The notes beneath the pieces were generated by a model, which did not search any database, was not told the origin of the DNA, and was given only the letters and a program-made list of their open reading frames with translations. Shown one piece after another: positions 10,784-23,529 of a DNA stretch of 64,000 bases. Each line of letters opens with the position of its first letter. Position 1 is the first letter of the stretch. The stretch lies in the NCBI RefSeq assembly GCF_040954645.1, contig NC_092803.1, forward strand, positions 77,104,263 to 77,168,262, written 5' to 3'. Both the position numbers and the translations under genes were made by a program. The stretch comes from Diabrotica undecimpunctata. Taxonomy: Eukaryota; Arthropoda; Insecta; Coleoptera; Chrysomelidae.

Positions 10784-11335
10784 GTGCTCAGCTCTGAAGT
10801 TGTGCATCAAGAACAGTACTTTAAAAATACAACGCTTTCAGAACAAAGTATGAAGGAGCAGCGGTGTTGCCCTTGGTATGCTAAAAATAGCTACATTTAC
10901 CGACACTTACAGATGAAGACTGTTGAAGAGATAACAAGGAAGTGCACCAATAAGCAACAACGATTACATCCACATGTGAATATTGGGGGTCTCCATTTTT
11001 TGAATAATACAGAGTTAGTATAAAGACTGAAATAGAGAGAGTAGCAACACTAAAATGGAACTGGACAGGTCACGTGGCTCGAATGACAGACAATAGATGG
11101 ACAAAGCGGATACTGGAATGGAGACCAAGAGATAATGCCTACCGAAGTAGAGGTCGTCCACCAACACGTTGGACTGACGATCTAAAACGTTGTCATAGGA
11201 ATTGGATGCAAGAGGCACAAGATCGAAATAGATGGAAAATTATGAGGGAGATCTATGTCCAGCAGTGGATAAGCGAAAATTGAATGATGATGATGATAAA
11301 GACTGAAGAGCGTGAATCCCTTCGAGTTAGTGTAG
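10784..11335 (+). pseudogene. Jockey-like LINE ORF2 C-terminus, split by an RTE insertion
   Basis: The segment at 10784-11019 (NSYIYRHLQMKTVEEITRKC, then QQRLHPHVNI and LNNTELV) resembles the conserved C-terminus of Jockey-type ORF2. The expected last residues (RLKSVNPFEL) are found after 11296, beyond the RTE insertion. Both halves share the 12-bp duplication. A TAA (11019-11021) falls just before the insertion point. Downstream, 11340-11420 is AT-rich and may be its 3' UTR. Confidence 0.5.
11032..11295 (+). mobile_element. RTE-like LINE (family B), 5'-truncated, 12-bp TSD
   Basis: Only the last ~83 codons of an RTE-type RT remain: IERVATLKWNWTGHVARM, RWTKRILEWRPR, RGRPPTRWTDDLKR and VQQWISEN, then a TGATGATG tail. 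It is flanked by perfect copies of ATAAAGACTGAA at 11020-11031 and 11296-11307. This is a typical dead-on-arrival insertion. Related copies lie on the minus strand at 41052, 43167 and 49752. Confidence 0.9.
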
Positions 11336-11636
11336 TGATTAATTCAAAAAAGGCATACAGTCCGGCTTATTGTACACTTAAGTGTACGTGTAAATAAATA
11401 GTAACATTTAAGTATTTATTAGTATTAATTTATTATTAGTATTAAATATATTATTAGTATTAAACAGACCTGATCATTGATCTTTTTGATCAGATTTCAG
11501 TGTAAGATACCTCTTAAGTAGTGTTTTAAAAATTTAGACTATTATTTACCAACTTTTAGTGCATAAAGTGACGATACTATTATGATTTTTATAAAAAATG
11601 TATTGTAAAGAAATTTCGTATGTTGATTTATGACTG

Positions 11637-12340
11637 TTATAGAATGAGAAAAAATACAGTCCAAACTAAGCAACGGCTATAAAAGTGTTTCCGGGAGTCT
11701 GCTTCATCGATTAAGACCATAAAACGATGGTTTGCTGAATTCAAACGCGGTGAATTCACGACACCAATGATACTGAGCGCTCTGGAAGGGCGAAAGAGGC
11801 ATTTATTACCGCAAATATCGAAATAAGGAAAAAAAATGCAATAGATAGTTAGTACTCTACTGTTATCAAAGGAAAGCGTTATTACTATTATGCACGAACA
11901 CTTTAGTATGACAAAGCTGTTTTCCAAAGGTGCCTGGTTTTCATACACCATAGCAAAAACAACAATGAATTGGAAATGGAGCATTTAAAGAACGAAATCG
12001 CAAAAAATGCCTCATTTGTTAAAGATAATATTGTTGTTTCGCCAAGACAATGTGCCGACTCACAATTTGATAAAAACAATGGCAAAAATGCATGCATTGG
12101 GCTTTGAGTTCTTTTAGCCCCCAGTGACCATTACCTTTTTTGCTATCTAAAAAAAAAGCTGTGGCAAGAGATATCGCTCCAATGAAGTCATCGCAGAAAC
12201 TAAAGCCTATTTTGAAGGCAAAGGTAAATCGTTTTACTAGGGAGACATCGTAAAATTAGAAAAGCTTTGGAATGATTACATCACTGGTAAAGAAGATTAT
12301 TTTGACGAAAAAAATTTATTTCTGCAAAGTTGCTTTACCT
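11637..12340 (+). pseudogene. Mariner transposase relic
   Basis: Scattered mariner transposase motifs occur in order across several frames: CFPGSASSIKTIKRWFAEFK (about 11680-11740), SALEGRKRH, LFRQDNVPTHNLIKTMAK (second catalytic Asp) and VIAETKAYFEGKGKS (about 12190). The block carrying the third acidic residue seems lost near 12120. Numerous stops and shifts. No inverted repeats could be fixed. Confidence 0.75.
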
Positions 12341-12690
12341 GTTCGGCCCGAGACTTATTGTCCTACGTAATATTTTTTGACATAAAAAAGTATACAACAG
12401 CACGGCTCTAATAAGCTATGAAAGTCTTATTAATTAAAGCTGTCAAAATATTTTATGATTGCTAGTAATTTTATTAGAAACAATAACTACGGTCAAAATA
12501 GACGGAAAGGAGACGGAAGCACTGATTCAAATGCATGTACGGTTAAGACAAAGTGTTTAGAGGTTATCTGTATAGGATTCACAATCTACATTTTGATCAG
12601 GTATATATGTATGAGTACTATGTAGTTTTCTAGTTACTTCTTACTTGTCGCCTTAGAGTTAATGCCTCGCAACTAAGTAAAATATTATTT
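12341..12690. other. Intergenic, nothing recognised
   Basis: Short AT-rich stretch between the mariner relic and the minus-strand LINE relic. No motif seen. Confidence 0.4.
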
Positions 12691-12699
12691 CAGGTTCTC

Positions 12700-13320
12700 T
12701 ACTATGAAGTTTTTCGGCACTTCTAAGGTTGGCTCCGTATCAAAGAATTTTGAAACTAATCCTTTCTTGGTAAGTTCATCAGCTTTTTCATTGTCTTGAA
12801 TTTACTGTGACTTGGTAACTTACTACTTAGTATTACTGATTTCCCGGTAAAAATGTTACGGTTCGTCAGATTATTGGAATCTTCCCAGTAAGTTCAAAAG
12901 TCGCCATATTAATTTATCCTACATAGTGTATAACTGAATTTATACTTGCCTAGAATACATACGTATTATCTTCTAGTGGAATATATAGGATTACATTTCC
13001 ATCACTACTGTTGACTATACGCAAATTTCTGCAATTTTAGACTCGCCTGTATATGAAATGTAACCCTACAGTTTGGGTTGAATGTTTTGTCTGTTGTATA
13101 CTGTCTCTTTACATATGATAAGAAATCATGATATTGCTGTATACTGATCTATCCATTAAATTCCTTAAATTTTCTCGCAGTCTGTAGTATCTAGCTCTCG
13201 CCTCCTTCATAACAATATTCAGAGAAAGGAGACCTAATACTGCCTCCATAGTTGCTGCTAATGTCCCCCTTAGAGCTTCTGTAATTCTAAGGCAAACAAA
13301 TCACGTCACCTTACTTAAAT
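12700..13320 (-). pseudogene. R1/Jockey-type LINE RNase H relic, minus strand
   Basis: Reading leftwards from 13320, RLALRITEALRGTLAATMEA matches the post-RT segment of R1/Jockey-type ORF2. Decayed RNase H follows, ending with DNEKADELTKKGLVSKFFDT at about 12740-12800; GNEKADELAKK is the usual RNase H signature. Several stops. The RT itself is missing. Confidence 0.7.
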
Positions 13321-13559
13321 TCTCACATGATATTTTCAATATAAAATATCTGATTTTAAACTACCCATTTTTTCAGGAGTGCGTCTGGCTATCATTAAAA
13401 GAGTTACCGCTTCTTGTCTATTCATTCTATCTACTCAATTTAATTAGCCTAACGTCTATATTACTAAAAGATACATTATTTCACTCATCAGATTTAGATG
13501 TGCACCATTTAGGTTTAAAAAACCCAATCCTTATTAGTAGTATTATCATTAGTATTTCA

Positions 13560-14160
13560 GATGCTACATCTAATATTTTCCGTTCTTTCTCGTGGTTTTC
13601 GAATATTTCTGTATAGTACTTATATTGTTCAAGAATATTTATTATCTAATTTTTCTCATTTTATAGTGATTCCATTTATGTGTTTTACCTGATGTAATTG
13701 TCAGCCTTTGCCATTTAAGGTTTCTAACAGTTTCAAGTCCTTGTTTTTCGATATAATATTTTAGATCTTTACAGTATTGTTGTCTCTGGTGTCTTGTTTT
13801 ATTTTTTTTCTTAATGACTTATTATATTTCTTATATTCTAGTAAATTTAGATCCATGCTACTTCTATCCTTATCATCTGTTATGTTTCTGTCTTTAATTT
13901 ATTCTATTTTGGTTTTGGCTTCATATACTGGTTCTTATCATTCCTTCTAAATTATTTATGTATTTTTCTTTTAATTGATCTGTTGGTTTTATATTAGGTT
14001 TAATATGTTTCTTTTTGGCATTATTTTGCATAAGTTCTTAAGTAGGATTCTTTTTTGCATAACTAGTCCGTTCCTTTCTGTTTTTTTTATTGATTACTAT
14101 TTTTGCCATTACTAATCCGTGGCCACTTCCATAGACTGAATCTCTTGATAGTTTACAAAC
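13560..14160 (-). pseudogene. LINE endonuclease tail and linker relic, minus strand
   Basis: From 14160 leftwards, SVYGSGHGLVMAKIVINKKN resembles the end of an APE endonuclease (SDHRLV-type motif). A basic linker with many stops follows, as found between endonuclease and RT. Whether it belongs to the same element as 12700-13320 is unclear. Confidence 0.5.
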
Positions 14161-14164
14161 CAAT

Positions 14165-14690
14165 GGGGGATTTTTAATGGGTCATTTGACCTAGCATGGA
14201 TCACATCTAAAACAATAATAAATATTATGTAATAACAACTTTAGAAACTATGCCGTCAATCCTTATCGGTATATGTGAGTCACAGGTAAGATAAACAGGT
14301 AAGTTTTTTTTGGCCAAATATTTTTGTACGGCATTTATCACTTGGGTACATAATACAAAAATAGTGACCTGTGACCTCATGCTATACAAACGTATTGGTA
14401 CCAGGAGCAGGGAAAATTTTTTATTTTCGGTAAACCTTTTCCAAATTTTCGGTAATTTGACACAGTACGGCATTCATACACAAAGTTTCGAATCGATGTA
14501 TAGATTAATTTTTATACGCCGTACGTTTTTGCTGAGACAGGGGTAAAAATCTAAGACGCAACCCTTAATTTGAACCCCCATGCTTTGAGTACCGATAAGA
14601 ATTGGCAACACAGTTTCTAAAGTTGTTATTACATATTGTAGTATTGATTTATATGTGATTTATGCTGGGCCAAATGACACACATTTATCT
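14165..14690. mobile_element. Long-TIR non-autonomous element (MITE-like), copy 1
   Basis: A stretch of about 520 bp with inverted arms of roughly 90 bp. The left arm (14179-14270) contains AATAACAACTTTAGAAACT and ends CTTATCGGTA. The right arm (14591-14681) is its diverged reverse complement. The interior has no coding potential. A second copy in inverse orientation lies at 28738-31163. Superfamily unknown. Confidence 0.8.
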
Positions 14691-15430
14691 TTTTGTAACT
14701 TTATTTTACTGTAGTTACAAAAAGACTAATATGTCAATCTTCCTAAAAAAACAAACTTTTTGCTTTTTCAAAGTTCATTAAATCTTTTTAAACAAGAAAG
14801 AAATATTCAAACGAGTCCACATCTCGATATATCAACTAAATATAATTACTTTTTGTCATTTTCCAGTTTCCCATTCGAATGTTATTAAGAGGGAAAATTT
14901 CTGATCCAAAAAGTTTCTTTTAAATCTCCGTTGCTTCGTCTCGAGAAATCTTAAATTAAAATCTTTGATAAATTTCACGGTAAACGGAGTTCCTGAAAAC
15001 CAAACAACAAATATTCACGAAATAAGAAATGTATACCTGCGTCTGCTCGTATTCTTTCCTAATTTACTTTTTTTTCTGACAAGAAAACGGAGGTCAGATC
15101 TGATACCTACGCTTTAATTTTAATTCGATTTTTTGTTGAATATAAAAACATATAGTATATCTTCTAAAATGTCTAATGAAAACACAAAAATAATGTAAGT
15201 TTTTTGTTTGTTTAGGTACAAGTGACGTGATATTTCATTATAAAAAGCATTTTAGTTGCGCATGTTCATTTCAATGAAACTGAAAGGAAAATTTTATAAA
15301 ACGGCCACAGTCTACCTATGATGTACGGAACTGAATGCTAAGCAGTTAAAAATAAAGAAAAACGATGAATCCATGTGGTGGAAATAAAATTAAGAATGTA
15401 TATATTAGAAGAAGTCAAGGGGTGGCTCTT
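14691..15430. other. Intergenic, AT-rich
   Basis: No motif or open frame of note on either strand. Confidence 0.4.
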
Positions 15431-15439
15431 ATCGACGCC

Positions 15440-15640
15440 AAAATGAGAAAGTATAGGTGACGATGATTAGGATATGTTCGACGTTGGAATGATAATCACT
15501 CAATATAAAGAGTTGCTGAGTGTCAAATTCGTAGAAGTAGTAAGGAGAAAGACAAAAAAAATTTGAGGAAGATACTTAGATAATGAAGGAAATTGATATT
15601 GGCATGACCCAAGATAACAATCTATGGAGAAATGTAATAA
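15440..15640 (+). pseudogene. LINE RT C-terminal scrap
   Basis: Decayed match to the LINE C-terminal consensus around 'RWLGYVRRWNDNH' (15442-15500), followed by a basic stretch and RVAECQIRRSSKE. Multiple stops. The family cannot be named. Confidence 0.5.
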
Positions 15641-16284
15641 GAGAAGCTGACATATATTTAAAGGTTCTTACGACTTGTTGTAAGAAAAATGCCAGTATTA
15701 CCTTACATAACTTATGCTGAATGCATAAATAAATTATTATGAATATGCTCCTGAAGATGTTGTAAAGTTCATTTTTATAAATATAACAAAATTATTATAA
15801 AATTTCTTATAATAATGTATCAAATATTAAAAAAAATTATTATTTATAAAAAAAATTATTTTAAAGATTGTTTAGAAAAAAACGTCAAAAAACTGTCAGT
15901 GTTTAGACGCATTTCAAAGTTTCTCTTAAAAATTTAAATATTTAAACAATTATTTCTTCAGTTCTGAACATGTAAATAGTGAATAATATTAAAATCAAAA
16001 TCCTGTTCGACTCTAATCTAAAATAGCTCACAAAGAAGTTAATTTTATAGTGGTTTAATAACTTAGCGAGAAAAGTAATTAAGTATAAAAGTGAAAGTGA
16101 TTTGTATACTGAATATTGGAATCGTGAGTAGATAAAATATACTTTTTTCATCTATTTGGATTTAGATATTTAAGTAAATCACTGCTATTAGTTATAAGTA
16201 TTATCCAATTTACATGAACTGGTATCACAACGAAAGCTGTAAAACAGCACCGGTTTTAGTCGGATTTTAAAATCCATTTAAAAG

Positions 16285-17759
16285 ATGTCATCTTCCAATC
16301 AGCTAACACAAAATGCATCATACTCAAAAGCAGTTAGTCAACCACGTAGTATATTAATCCCAAGCAGAGATTAAGCTATTTTATTTAACACTCTAGAGAA
16401 TTGTACAATTAATGACTATCTTGAAGGATTGAGTCAGCATATAGAACCGTAAAATATAATTTTCGCATCCCGTATATCAAATGGTAGAATATGCATATAT
16501 CTATCATCCAAAAACCTAGTAGATAAATTCCTAGCAGAAACAAAGAAGATAATAGTAAATGGAAATATACTAGAAGCGAGAAGATTAATAACTCCATCAG
16601 TCCGCTTAATTCTGTCCAATGTATGTCCAAGCATACCTTCTAACATAATAATGGACGAATTAATAAGACTAGGTTTAAATCCTCTCTCAGACATATCATA
16701 TCTACGGATAGGAGCAACCAATCCTGCCTTTAGTCATATTCTAAGCTTCCGAAGACAAATTTTCGTTTCACCTTTTCCAGACAACTTTGTACTACCTGAA
16801 TCTTTTATTATCGAGTTGGAACAAACATCATACCGCATATTTATAGCCCAAAACGAAAATTGTTTCAAATGCAAATTAATTTAACACCAGGCAGCTAATT
16901 GTCCAAATATTTTACCTTCTAACCATCCTCACAATGATAGTGCAATACAAACAGAAATAAGACAAAATTCATCAATAAATCATACTCAACAAGATAATCT
17001 ACAAAATACTCTTGCTATATCAAATACCACTCCCTCCACACTTACTACGTCTTCTCAAACCACATTACAAACAGTAGCAATCCCAAATTTATCAATAAAC
17101 CAAACTCAACAGTGCTCACTATAAAATACATCTATACATTTGACCACTTCTTCAGTTAACACTACAATCGCAACACCTACATCGTCTGAGTCATCCTCTA
17201 ATACCCAAAAACATAAATCAACCTTACCCGAAACAAGTCAACACTTACCTCCAAATAAAAATACACATTTGAATTCTTACGAACTCCAAGTAACTTCGAA
17301 CAAAGCAACCGGAAAAAGAACCATAGAAGATGCAATCACGCCACCCTCCGAAGAAAACTTTGAAAAACTTAAGCTTCAATTAAAGAAAAAAACCAAAACT
17401 GATGACAAAAACTTAAGAAATGATATACCAAATCTCCAAACATTATTGGAACCAGTTAGAGAATATGTAGAAAGGGAAAAGCAATTGTTAAGCTTCGATC
17501 AAGTAGTGGATCTATTCAAAAATATACAAGGATCAAAAGACATAATCAGCGTAACAAAGACCCATTGTACTCAGAAGACTCTCATGCACTTATAAAGTTT
17601 CTATCGAAATTACATCCACACTACATCGACAGAAGAATAAAAACCAAAAGCACCAAATTAATACGAAAACTTGGCAAACACATAGGTTTTCTCTCTGTGA
17701 ATACTTCATTGTCGGAAGAAGATTCCGACTCATCGATAAATAATTCCTTTAAAGAATAA
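16285..17759 (+). pseudogene. I-like LINE ORF1 (gag-like), broken
   Basis: Starts at ATG 16285 (MSSSNQLTQN). The single visible knuckle is CFKCKLI-stop-HQAANC at about 16865-16900, broken by a TAA inside it. Further in-frame stops lie near 16371, 16447 and 17120, and a shift near 17575 moves the last 60 codons to another frame. The C-terminal half is S/T/Q-rich, then acidic-basic. Overall length (about 490 codons) is similar to ORF1 at 1-1461, so little sequence is lost. Confidence 0.75.
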
Positions 17760-17761
17760 TT

Positions 17762-20700
17762 ACATTCACTTCTCTGCTTCAATGGAACTTAAATGGGTTT
17801 TACACCCATTTTGAAAAACTAAAACATATTATCTCTGAAACACACCCATCTATTATCTGTCTACAGGAAACAAATTTCAAAAATTTAAACCATGTATATA
17901 ACCTTCGTAATTATTCATGTTTTTATAATAACAGATTAAACCAAAACATTGCCAGTGGAGGAGTAGCAATTTACGTGGATGAAAAATTCATGAGCACACA
18001 GTTACCAGTGACTTCAAATAACATTGAATTAATAACTATTGCAATAAATATACCTTAAAAGATTTATATATGTAATATGTATATCCCACCAAATCAAACC
18101 ATATCCCAAGAAGATTTAACAGCTGTTTTGGAACAAATTCCTTCACCTAGAATTATCGTTGGAGATCTTAACTGCCACAATCCGATGTGGGGTTCCATAA
18201 AACTCAACCCAAAAGGACGAATTATAGAAGATATTATAACATCCCAAAATCTGAATCTACTTAACGACGGAAGACCAACCAGATTCAACATACATAATGG
18301 CACATCATCGGCAATTGATATTTCTCTGTGTGACCCTGTTCTGTCCACTACGTTAACATGGGACGTTCTACCCTACTTATATGGTAGTGACCACTACCCC
18401 ATTATAATTTCTTTAACGCATCAAAAAACCACAAATATCGAATCGCCTATCTCAAAATGGAATATTAAAAATGCTGATTGGACTAATTTTACCAAACAGA
18501 CCGAACAGGACATTAACCAAATCAACTTTACATCATCAAATGACATTGACAAGTTTTTAAGTACATTTTTACAAACCATCACAGCAGCCGCAGAGACGTA
18601 TGTAAGAAAAACAAAAATTTTAAAGAAACATAAACCTCTTCCGTGGTGGACACCTGAATGCAGCCAAGCTACAAGAGCGTATAAGAAATCTTTCAATAAA
18701 CTAAAGCATCATAAAACAGACGAAAACATAACGGACTACAAAAAACGAAGAGCTGAGGCAAGATACATTCTAAAAAAGAATAGAAAAGAATCCTGGAGAA
18801 AATTCATCTCATCTCTAAATACCTCTTCAAGCACAAGTACAGTTTGGAGAAACTTAAGGAAAATCTCTGGCAAAAGCCAACCATATAGGATTCCTTTTCT
18901 AGCAAAAAATAACAAAATAATTAGTGATAGAAAAGAAATCGTGGATATGTTAGCAGACCAATACGAATTAAAATCCAGTGATGAAAATTACACTGATAAT
19001 TTTAAAATACATAAAAACAACGTGGAAAAAAACATATTGGGATCAGACGGACATGAGATTCACAACCTTAACGTTCCTTTTTCCTTCATAGAACTTGCTG
19101 AAGCCTTAAACTCTTCCAAAGATTCAAGCCCAGGACCAGACGGTATCCCCTTAGCATTTCTACTACATCTACCAGACAATGGAAAAAATTTATTACTAGA
19201 CCTTTATAATTTCATCTGGAGTAACCAGGTTTTCCCATCAACTTGGTCCGAAGCAATAATACTACCACTTCTTAAACCTGAGAAATCCCGGACATCACCT
19301 GAGTCATATCGACCAATATCTTTAACCAATATTATATGTAAAGTGTTAGAGAAAATGGTAAATAAAAGGCTGAGATGGTATTTAGAACAACAAAAACTCC
19401 TTATTCCACAACAAAGCGGATTTAGGCAAAATAGATCCACTATAGATAACCTAATAGACTTAGAGTCAGGAATACACGAAGCATTTGCAAATAAGCAAGA
19501 TTGTATCGCAGTTTTTTTTGATATTAATAAAGCTTATGATACTGTCTGGCGATACAATATCATATCAAAATTGCATAATTGGAATATCAGAGGCAATATG
19601 TTAAAATTTATTTCCAATTTTCTTCATTCTCGCAGCTTCATAGTTCGATCAGACAACGTTAACTCAGATAAAAAAATTCAAAAGAACGGAGTACCACCAG
19701 GATCAGTTATAAGCTCAACCCTTTTCTAATAGCCATAAATGACATACTTCAACAATGCTCACCGATTGTTAAAGGAAGATTATACGCTGATGACTTAGTT
19801 TTATTTGCCAAAGGAAAAAACTCTACATCTATTCAAAAACCTTTACAACACACAATTAATCAGTTAGAATCATGGTCTAGGACTATCGGATTAGAATTTT
19901 CACCAACAAAAACTAAATGTATTTTATTCACACGAAAAAATAACACTCTAACTCCACATCTAAAGCTATATAATCAAACCCTTAGTTTCACAAATAATAT
20001 CAGATTTTTAGGTATGGTTTTCGACCAAAAGCTCACCTGGAAAAAACATACAGAACAACTTAAAAAATCATGCCAAGCAGGACTAAATTTTATGAAAACT
20101 ATTTCCAGCAAAAACTGGGGAGCACATCAAAATACACTATTACATGTATATAAATCTTTAATTAGATCCAAACTCGACTATGGTGCGATAGTTTATTCAT
20201 CAAGTAAAATATCAGTATTGAAAACATTAGAAACTGTTCAAAACACAGCTCTACGAATAGCTACAGGTGCGTTTCGAACGACACCAGTTGAAAGTTTACA
20301 ATGCTTAACAGGAGAACCACCACTAAGTTTACGATGCAAATACCTTTCTCTCTCATATGCCTCTAAAATAGCTAGTAATAAAGAACACCCTACTTATACC
20401 AATACGTTCACAGATCGATTTCAAGACACTTTCTCTACAACAAGACTAGATCCACCATTTTACGAAAGAGTTAAAAGAAACCTTCATGACCTACATCTTA
20501 AATTTCCTGAAATTCTCCCAACAAATTTCCTAACTTCTCCACCTTGGTTAATACCGATTCCCAAGATTAATACTAACCTTAGTATATATAAAAAACGTGA
20601 GACTATAACAGACCTGATCAAACAATCATTCTTAACAGAAATGGAAACTTATAAAAATCACTATAAGATATACACTGACGCATCCAAATCTTCAAACGGT

Positions 20701-21455
20701 GTTGGTTCATCCTTACACCCAATACATCCTTAAAATTTAAATTCAAGCCCATTACTTCGTCATATACTGCGGAGTTGTTTGCAATATTACAAGCACTTAT
20801 CCACATAAAAGAGTCAAAACGGTCCCCGTCTCTCATAATAACCGATTCACTAAGCTCACTTCACACTATCAAACGTTTATATACCAATAATCCAATTGCC
20901 TCACATATCAAATCAGAAATAAAGATTCTAAATAATAATAAGATCACTGTTGACTTCATGTTTGTTCCATCACATGCAGGTATACAAGGAAATGAAGAAG
21001 CAGATGAACTAGCACGCTTAGCATCCTTCAGCCAGGACTCCATTCTTATTAATGAGGTTTCTTCAGATGACTTTAAGTCAGAAATAAAACATAAACTGTT
21101 AAGTGCGTGGCAAAATAAGTGGAGTGCATCACAAAATAAACTCAAGGAAATCAAACAATTGGTGAAACCATGGTTCCAACCCACAGCGAATAGACAGGAC
21201 CAAGTGAGAATAACACGTTTGCGACTAGGACACAGTAACTTTACACATAAACACCTCTTTACGCGAACTGTGCCGCCAATGTGTGAAAATTGTCAAGTAA
21301 CACTCACCGTGAAGCAAACTCAGTGCAAAACATATGAAGCAGCAAGAAAGAAGCACACTATACCAAATAATATAAAGGAAGCCCTAGGAAAAAACATGAA
21401 CATTAAAAACACAATAAGTTATCTTAAAGACTCAGGACTGTATCAATTATTGTAA
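17762..21455 (+). pseudogene. I-like LINE ORF2, broken
   Basis: Endonuclease begins SLLQWNLNGF at about 17770, again with no ATG, and has ICLQETNFKN and VGDLNCHNPMWG. A TAA at 18056-18058 interrupts it; the same frame resumes at once. RT follows: SPGPDGIPLAFLL, YRPISLTNIICKVLEKM, SGFRQNRSTIDNL, VFFDINKAYDTVW and GVPPGSVISSTLF. A one-base deletion near 19727 shifts the frame before RLYADDLVLFAKG (the Gln of the usual PQGS block is already Pro). A second shift near 20710 lies in RNase H (YKIYTDASK, then YTAELFAIL, ITDSLSSL and HAGIQGNEEADELA). The C-terminal Cys motif is partly deleted. Reads as an inactive but fairly recent copy. Confidence 0.88.
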
Positions 21456-21548
21456 TTTTTTATAACTTTACCTGTATTATATATTTAGGTCGCTAATAAC
21501 CCTGGTGGTTACAGCGTAAATAAATAAATAAAAAAAAAAGATTGTTTA

Positions 21549-22320
21549 AATATTTATACAGCTTTGGAAATGAGAATATTTGTATTTAGAATTAAAAGGT
21601 ACACGTTTGGTAAGTTTTTCTAAAAAGAGTCTACGACATAAGAAAAAATATGTAGTTTAATTTTTTATAAATTATTTAATTTATTTATAACAAAACTAAA
21701 GAATGTTTGGAATTTGGTAATGCGTTATTTAGGGTTCTCTATTCGAGTTAATTCGATTTAAAAAATGAAGCATTAGAAGCGGAGAAAACACATTTTCTTT
21801 ACGTATATCGATTTTGAACATCGAAATTCAATTTTCTTCAACCTCGGTTCTTCGGTATGTTTCAAGAGCAATTCCTATGGTTTTTATTATTTTAATATGT
21901 GTTACGAATATGCAGATAACGACTTTGTTTTTTTTGACCATAGGAATTAAGATTAATTGCAATCCGATCTTTAGAGTATATTTATTATAATGCTCTAAAA
22001 CAATTTTTTTGGTAATTTTTTAGCCTTATTAGCAATACAAATAAATAAGTAAGTAAATAAGTAATATGATTTATTGTCACTGAAAATTGTAAAAATTTTA
22101 TGGACAAAGCTTATAACAATAAGACAAGAAAGAAGAAGAAAAAAAATCAGAATAAGAATCGTTTGTACTTTTAAATAAAAAAAAACAATAAAATTCTTCC
22201 AAACTTAAACATAAAAAATACTACCTAATTAAAAACCTACAAACTTCGTAAAATGTATCTATAAAATATTATATGTATATATAAAATATAAAAATTATTA
22301 AAGCAGATTAATGAATTAAG
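21549..22320. other. Intergenic, AT-rich
   Basis: No coding motif. Direct repeats of AAATAAGTAA type near 22050 and A-rich runs to 22320. Confidence 0.4.
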
Positions 22321-22324
22321 GGCC

Positions 22325-23414
22325 CCATATATTCCACCTCCTTGTGCTAAACAGTAACCAAATCTGTCATACAGATTTGTCCTCATATTTTGGAGTAGGG
22401 CTGGTGTAATGCTTGCAGAGAAATGAAATACTTTTACCCTTAGTTCGACTATGTTTGTGGCTCTTTCAAACTGATGTCTGTAAATGTTTTCTTTGAGAAA
22501 ACTTTAAAAAAAGAAATCGTTAGGCGCTAAGTCACAGGACCTAGCGGGCCATTTATTTGTACCACGTGTACTTATCAGTCGATCAGGAAACGTTTAATTG
22601 AGGAAGTCAATAGTTGCTCTAGAGTTGTGAGCCGAACACCCATCCTGTTGGAAATAAACTTCCTGAAAATTAACGCGAAGGTGTCGAACTGCCGGAATAA
22701 TCTCATTCTGTAAAAGTTGTAAAAGCCCGTTTAGGTTTCCATTGATAAAAAATGGACCGACAATATGGTCGCCTAACATCCAAGTCCAAATGCGGATGCG
22801 GATTAACTTTTGCGGATGCTGCGTTCGCACTACAACACTGAGGTGTTTATTTCTCCAAAAATAATACCTTGGAACGGATGGATTGTGTTTTTTATGTAAT
22901 AAAAATGAAGATTCATCAGAAAATAAAATATGTATTAAAAAGTGTACATTTTCATTCTGTTTATCTAATATATAATTTCACAAAACTCCATCCGCCTAAA
23001 GTTATATTCCGGAAACAGTTCTTGTGTTAGTTGTATCTTAAAACAGTGATACCCATTCCTTTTGAGAACTCACTGGACAGTTCGAGCATTCACGTTAGCT
23101 TTCCTAGCAATTTGTACACTACTGCAGGGTTCACTAGCTTCCACAAAAGCACAAATATCAAGATCTCTATTTTGACGCTCGTTATCGACAGGTCTAACAC
23201 GTGGTTCATTACCTTCATGACACTTTTTACAATTGTTTACACATCCCTAAGTTTGAAAATGTTTAGTGGTATTTTTAAGTGTTGTAACACTTAGTGGGGG
23301 TCTATTTTCGAAGGCAATAATAAATAAATCAATTACTTCGCGTATCGAATGACCCTGAAAGAACCATGTTACAAGTTGCACTTTTTCTTAGACGGTATAC
23401 AACGTAATAGGCAT
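22325..23414 (-). pseudogene. Tc1/mariner superfamily transposase relic, minus strand
   Basis: Minus-strand transposase starting at ATG 23414 (MPITLYTV). Readable parts: PRVRPVDNERQNRDLDIC and VNARTVQ with a damaged helix-turn-helix; FYFLMN/DESS-like first Asp block near 22910; TWMLGDHIVGPFFINGNLNG; VYFQQDGCSAHNS (second Asp); WPARSCDLAPNDFFF (third Asp region); and a GGGYMG-like end near 22330. Several stops and shifts. The pattern is that of the insect family whose third block reads PDLTPLDFF. An inverted pair TTCCACCTC / GAGGTGGAA lies at about 22336 and 23513 and may mark the ends. Confidence 0.75.
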
Positions 23415-23529
23415 TTTATTAATTATTTGTTTATTCTTTCAGAACTCCGTTTGAAATTTTTAACCTCAATGTGACAATTACGACAATTCGTACCTACTGT
23501 GAAATGAATATAGAGGTGGAAACGTGTAA

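Larger units (their letters stand above)
15875..21537 (+). mobile_element. Full-length I-like LINE, decayed, with TSD
   Basis: Two-ORF LINE with a 410-base 5' UTR and an A-rich TAAATAAATA 3' tail. Flanking AAGATTGTTTA occurs at 15864-15874 and 21538-21548; one more A matches but blends with the tail. The TSD implies a complete 5.66-kb insertion. The 3' UTR has the stem-like GGTCGCTAATAACC segment before the tail. Both ORFs carry lesions. Confidence 0.88.

Noticed and set aside
11637..11984. Open frame of 115 codons on the minus strand
   Set aside because: It is the antisense shadow of the mariner relic; the plus strand carries the readable transposase motifs.
22074..23480. ATTGTCAC pair as ends of the minus-strand Tc1/mariner relic
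   Set aside because: Similarity is limited to eight bases and the spacing to the coding region is uneven. The TTCCACCTC pair is a better but still weak candidate.
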